Source: JAUIAI01 sp041396585 (lineage in GTDB: Bacteria; Pseudomonadota; Gammaproteobacteria; Burkholderiales; Burkholderiaceae_E). From it: 64,000 nucleotides of DNA. Below the pieces are notes generated by a model that saw nothing but the letters and a program-made list of their open reading frames with translations, made no database searches and was not told where the DNA came from. The DNA lies in assembly GCA_041396585.1 (NCBI GenBank), contig JAWKYG010000017.1, forward strand, positions 62,001 to 126,000. The letters run 5' to 3'. The translations under genes were made by a program, and so were the position numbers. Shown here piece by piece: positions 61,243 through 64,000 of this stretch (positions are counted from its first letter, which is position 1; every line of letters starts with the position of its first letter).

Positions 61243-64000
61243 CTATCTGATTGCGAGCCGGCGCCGCAGACGCTGCCAAGCCAAGCGTTCCGGCGGCGCC
61301 AGGCCCGGGCCGGTCGCATTGGCCCAGTCGGTGAGTTCGGCAATGTCGCCCGGAAGCCGTCCGTGTTGCAGATGATAGGCCGCCTCGTCGGCCCATGCAC
61401 GCATCAGAAATGTCGTCGCGCCCTGCTCTCGCGCAAGCGCCCTGGCAAACTGATACGCGATGCGCACCTCGCGATCATCGGCCCCGGTCCGATCCAGACA
61501 CCAGGCGCGCAGGCGATGAAACTCGGCCGCCCACCAACGCTCGCCCCGATCCTCGCCGCCCGATTGCGCGCGCTCGATGACACGCATGGCCCGCTCGAAG
61601 CGCCCGCTTGCGATCAGCGCCTCGGCCAACGCGAGCAGACAGCGGCTCTCGAACAACAGCCCGGCTCGCTCGACCACCAGTTGGCGTTGCGCGTCATCGA
61701 GCAGATCGACCGCGTCCGCGGCCTGACCGCCAAGCAATGCGAGCCGGCCTCGATAGAGGTTCGTCACCCCCACCGCCAACGGATTGTCCGGTACCTCGAT
61801 CGCACGTTCCAGCGCAGCGACTCGACGGCGAAGATCGGGCAGGCGCCGCCACTGCGCATCGAGCTCGGCTGCGTTCGCCAGAATCGGCGCGCGATCCGTC
61901 GGGCGAATGTGAAGCAACGAGACTGTCGACAGCACGCCCAGCGTGTTCTTGCTGACCGCGGCGCGCCCGAGGACCCAGGCCGCCAGGGCGCGGATACCAA
62001 GCGCCCCAAGCATCGGCCACGAGGGCGCCGCGGCATCGGCCTCGCCCGCCTCGATGGCGGCTTGATAAATGGCGAGCGCGGTGTCCGCCAGTTGCTCGGC
62101 CATGCCGAACTCGCCCGTCAACAGGTGAATCGCGGCCAGTGCCCGATGCGCTTCCACGCGCAGCACCGGCACCGCGGACTGCGTGCTCAGTGCCGCAACA
62201 TGCTTTGCCGTGTCTTGTGCACGAACCAGGTCGCGATCCATTTCGTGCAGGCGCACCCGATTTAGCACCTGAATCTTCAGGATCGGATCCTGAATCATGT
62301 CCGCCAGGCCGCTGAGCCGCTCGATAGCCGATGCAACTGCCTCGCCCGAAGTGCCGTGCGCGGTCGTTGCATTGTTGACGATACCCAGCAGCAGCCGGCT
62401 GCGATGTTCGATCACGCGAGCGCTGGGTTCGGCCGTCTCGAGAAGGCCAAGGGCCCGCTCGAGCGCCTCGATCGCGACACCGAATCCGGTCCGCTTCTCA
62501 GCGGCCTCGGCGGCGCGCAGGGTCCAGTCGAGTGCGGTCGGCTGATCGCCGGCGTTTGAGAAATGATGACCAATCCGCATGCCGTTGACATCGGCCTCGG
62601 CTCCGTCGATCGCGATCATCGCTTCGGCGATCCGACGATGCCAGCGGCTGCGTGTTGAGGGAGCGATCCCTTGATACAACAACTCGCGTATCGCATCATG
62701 TTCGAACTCGAAGATTCCCGGTTCGGCATCGCGCATCAGATGCGCCCGCCAAAGCTGATCCAGGCGAGAGCCCGCCTCCTCGGCAGACAGATTCGCCGCG
62801 TGCGCCAATACCTGCGCCGACACCCGGTTGCCGGCCACCGCAGCGATCTCGGCTGTCTCGCGCACGGCCGGTGCCAACCGATCGATTCGCGTGGCGAGGA
62901 TGTCCGCGATTGCCGCAGGGATCGCGATCGACTCGATCGCACCGGGCGCAACGACTGGATCGACAGGATCGGCCAGAGCCTGCAACCATTGCACGGCGAC
63001 CAGCGGACTGCCGCCGAAACGCCGATGAAATGACGCGATCGCCGATGCAGGCAGTGGCTCGCATGAGCGTCGCCGACATTCGGCCGCGAACAATGCCGCG
63101 GTGTCTTCGAAATCGAGTTCGTCGAGCACGATGCGATGCATCCCATCGCGGCGGCGCAGCCCCGTCATGAACGCATTCACCGGCGCATCATGGCGCGCCT
63201 CTTCATCGCGCAGCGTGGCCAGCACGAGCAACGGGCTGTCGGGCCGGTGATGCAGCAGGTGGCTCAATGCGTCGAGCGAATCACCGTCACACCACTGGAT
63301 GTCGTCCAGCACAAGCAGGGTTGGCTCGTCGGCCGGCGCCAACAGGCAAGCGATGCTTTCCAGCAATCGTTCTCGTGGAGGGGTCGCCGTACCGGCTGCG
63401 ACGCCTGACGCGCGCAATTCATGATCACCGGCTAGGGCCGGCATCGCGGTGGTGACCGTTGCCCAGATACGCGGATCGAGACCTCGCCTGCGCCGGCGAA
63501 GCGGCAACGACTTCAACCAGGCGGCCACCGCCGAGAATGCCGCTTGGCTCGCGGCGTCCCAACAGCGTGCGCTTGCGACGGTCGAGGCATGGACGCTCAG
63601 GGATTCGGCGAACGTGGCGACCAGACGGGTCTTGCCAATGCCCGATACTCCCTGAACCAGACAGAACTGCGCCTGCCCTGCCACCGAGCGCGGCCACATT
63701 GCGGCCAGGCGCCTCCATTCGTGTCGGCGGCCGATCAAGCCGGCCGGCGCGGCCCACTCCACTGATGGTGCGGAGAACCGGTCATTGCCATGATGCGGAT
63801 TCACCGCCTGACGATGCAGCGCGACCAGCTCGGCGCCCGGCGCCACGCCGAGTTCCTGCTTAATCGCCATCTCGGTCGCGCGGTAGGCGCGCAGGGCCTG
63901 CGTCGTCCGGCCAGCCTCGAGGTGAAGCCGCATCAGCTGCGCGCAGGCCGTTTCGTCGAGGCGATCGTCACTCAGGATACGCTCGAGCACTTCCGTCGCC
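61243..64000 (-). CDS. Large ATPase regulator (BTAD + AAA + TPR; N-terminus cut by the right edge)
   Basis: At least 915 residues, open to the end of the window. The N-terminal visible part is the end of a bacterial transcriptional-activation domain (BTAD: ACAQLMRLHLEAGRTTQALR, ELGVAPGAELVALH). An AAA/STAND-type NTPase follows, with Walker A VSGIGKTRLV and Walker B LLVLDDIQWCDGDSL, then a long helical TPR-like region to the C-terminus. No C-terminal LuxR helix-turn-helix is seen, so a DNA-binding domain must be in the missing N-terminus, as in SARP-like activators. It may control the two secreted proteins downstream. The gene is intact over the visible stretch. Confidence 0.85.
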   Translation of the reverse strand, partial: ATEVLERILSDDRLDETACAQLMRLHLEAGRTTQALRAYRATEMAIKQELGVAPGAELVALHRQAVNPHHGNDRFSAPSVEWAAPAGLIGRRHEWRRLAAMWPRSVAGQAQFCLVQGVSGIGKTRLVATFAESLSVHASTVASARCWDAASQAAFSAVAAWLKSLPLRRRRRGLDPRIWATVTTAMPALAGDHELRASGVAAGTATPPRERLLESIACLLAPADEPTLLVLDDIQWCDGDSLDALSHLLHHRPDSPLLVLATLRDEEARHDAPVNAFMTGLRRRDGMHRIVLDELDFEDTAALFAAECRRRSCEPLPASAIASFHRRFGGSPLVAVQWLQALADPVDPVVAPGAIESIAIPAAIADILATRIDRLAPAVRETAEIAAVAGNRVSAQVLAHAANLSAEEAGSRLDQLWRAHLMRDAEPGIFEFEHDAIRELLYQGIAPSTRSRWHRRIAEAMIAIDGAEADVNGMRIGHHFSNAGDQPTALDWTLRAAEAAEKRTGFGVAIEALERALGLLETAEPSARVIEHRSRLLLGIVNNATTAHGTSGEAVASAIERLSGLADMIQDPILKIQVLNRVRLHEMDRDLVRAQDTAKHVAALSTQSAVPVLRVEAHRALAAIHLLTGEFGMAEQLADTALAIYQAAIEAGEADAAAPSWPMLGALGIRALAAWVLGRAAVSKNTLGVLSTVSLLHIRPTDRAPILANAAELDAQWRRLPDLRRRVAALERAIEVPDNPLAVGVTNLYRGRLALLGGQAADAVDLLDDAQRQLVVERAGLLFESRCLLALAEALIASGRFERAMRVIERAQSGGEDRGERWWAAEFHRLRAWCLDRTGADDREVRIAYQFARALAREQGATTFLMRAWADEAAYHLQHGRLPGDIAELTDWANATGPGLAPPERLAWQRLRRRLAIR

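Noticed and set aside
1..64000. tRNA, rRNA or integrase signatures marking an island
   Set aside because: None was seen: no tRNA-like fold or tyrosine recombinase, and no transposase, so the accessory regions have no visible mobile-element source.

Overview
The window is about 64 kb of high-GC (roughly 64%) bacterial chromosome. The gene families point to a betaproteobacterium, most likely Burkholderiales. The evidence is a tripartite tricarboxylate (TctABC) transporter, an AcnD/PrpF methylcitrate branch, a narXL-narK1K2GHJI denitrification locus, and a fused OHCU decarboxylase/HIU hydrolase. The species is not identifiable from the sequence alone. I see no rRNA, tRNA, CRISPR array, integrase or transposase.

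Layout. 0-12.2 kb (minus strand): membrane nitrate reductase locus, transcribed narX-narL-narK1-narK2-narG-narH-narJ-narI, with narI cut by the left edge. 12.4-15.1 kb: a DsrC/TusE-like protein, a tandem universal stress protein and a SulP anion transporter. 15.5-22.2 kb: an M81 (MlrC-like) metallopeptidase, a spermidine/putrescine-type ABC transporter, a UraD-UraH fusion, a second divergent HIU-hydrolase-like protein and an Ldh2/AllD-type dehydrogenase, which together look like purine/ureide catabolism. 22.3-29.2 kb: a Doc toxin-antitoxin pair, a DUF2306 membrane protein with a divergent TetR, a FAH-family hydrolase, a DMT permease, a saccharopine-dehydrogenase-like oxidoreductase and a Fic protein with tandem operators. 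29.3-34.2 kb: a decayed stretch (DUF4345, two AraC-type regulators, a small cytosolic protein, a nitrilase) around an intact PIN/antitoxin pair, ending in a 7-bp tandem repeat and a dispersed inverted-repeat element. 34.4-42.6 kb: a TctABC transporter, a ROK regulator, a metallophosphoesterase and a sulfatase. 42.7-51.2 kb: a defence/toxin island with Phd-MntA + HepT, a zinc ribbon plus helical-repeat protein, and a Fic-McrB-McrC operon. 51.2-55.1 kb: prpF and acnD. 55.3-64 kb: a RibD-like reductase, secreted proteins, an alpha/beta hydrolase plus acyltransferase pair, and a large BTAD/AAA/TPR regulator running off the right edge.

Two themes cut across the window. First, many otherwise well-conserved genes (narG, an ABC permease, usp, ldh, FAH, DMT permease, an alpha/beta hydrolase) carry one- or two-base indels, often in homopolymers. 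This looks more like sequence/assembly error than decay, but 29.3-33.9 kb is far denser and may be truly degenerate. Second, nucleotide-transfer chemistry recurs: three FIC-domain proteins (Doc and two Fic) and one MNT-type antitoxin lie within 29 kb. The most interesting loci are the Fic-McrBC operon, the Phd-MntA/HepT module with its double palindromic operator, the GGTAAA-N6-TTTACC operators in front of Fic, the in-frame ABC-ATPase/solute-binding-protein chimera, and the approximately 165-bp palindromic element with a second copy and a fragment elsewhere.
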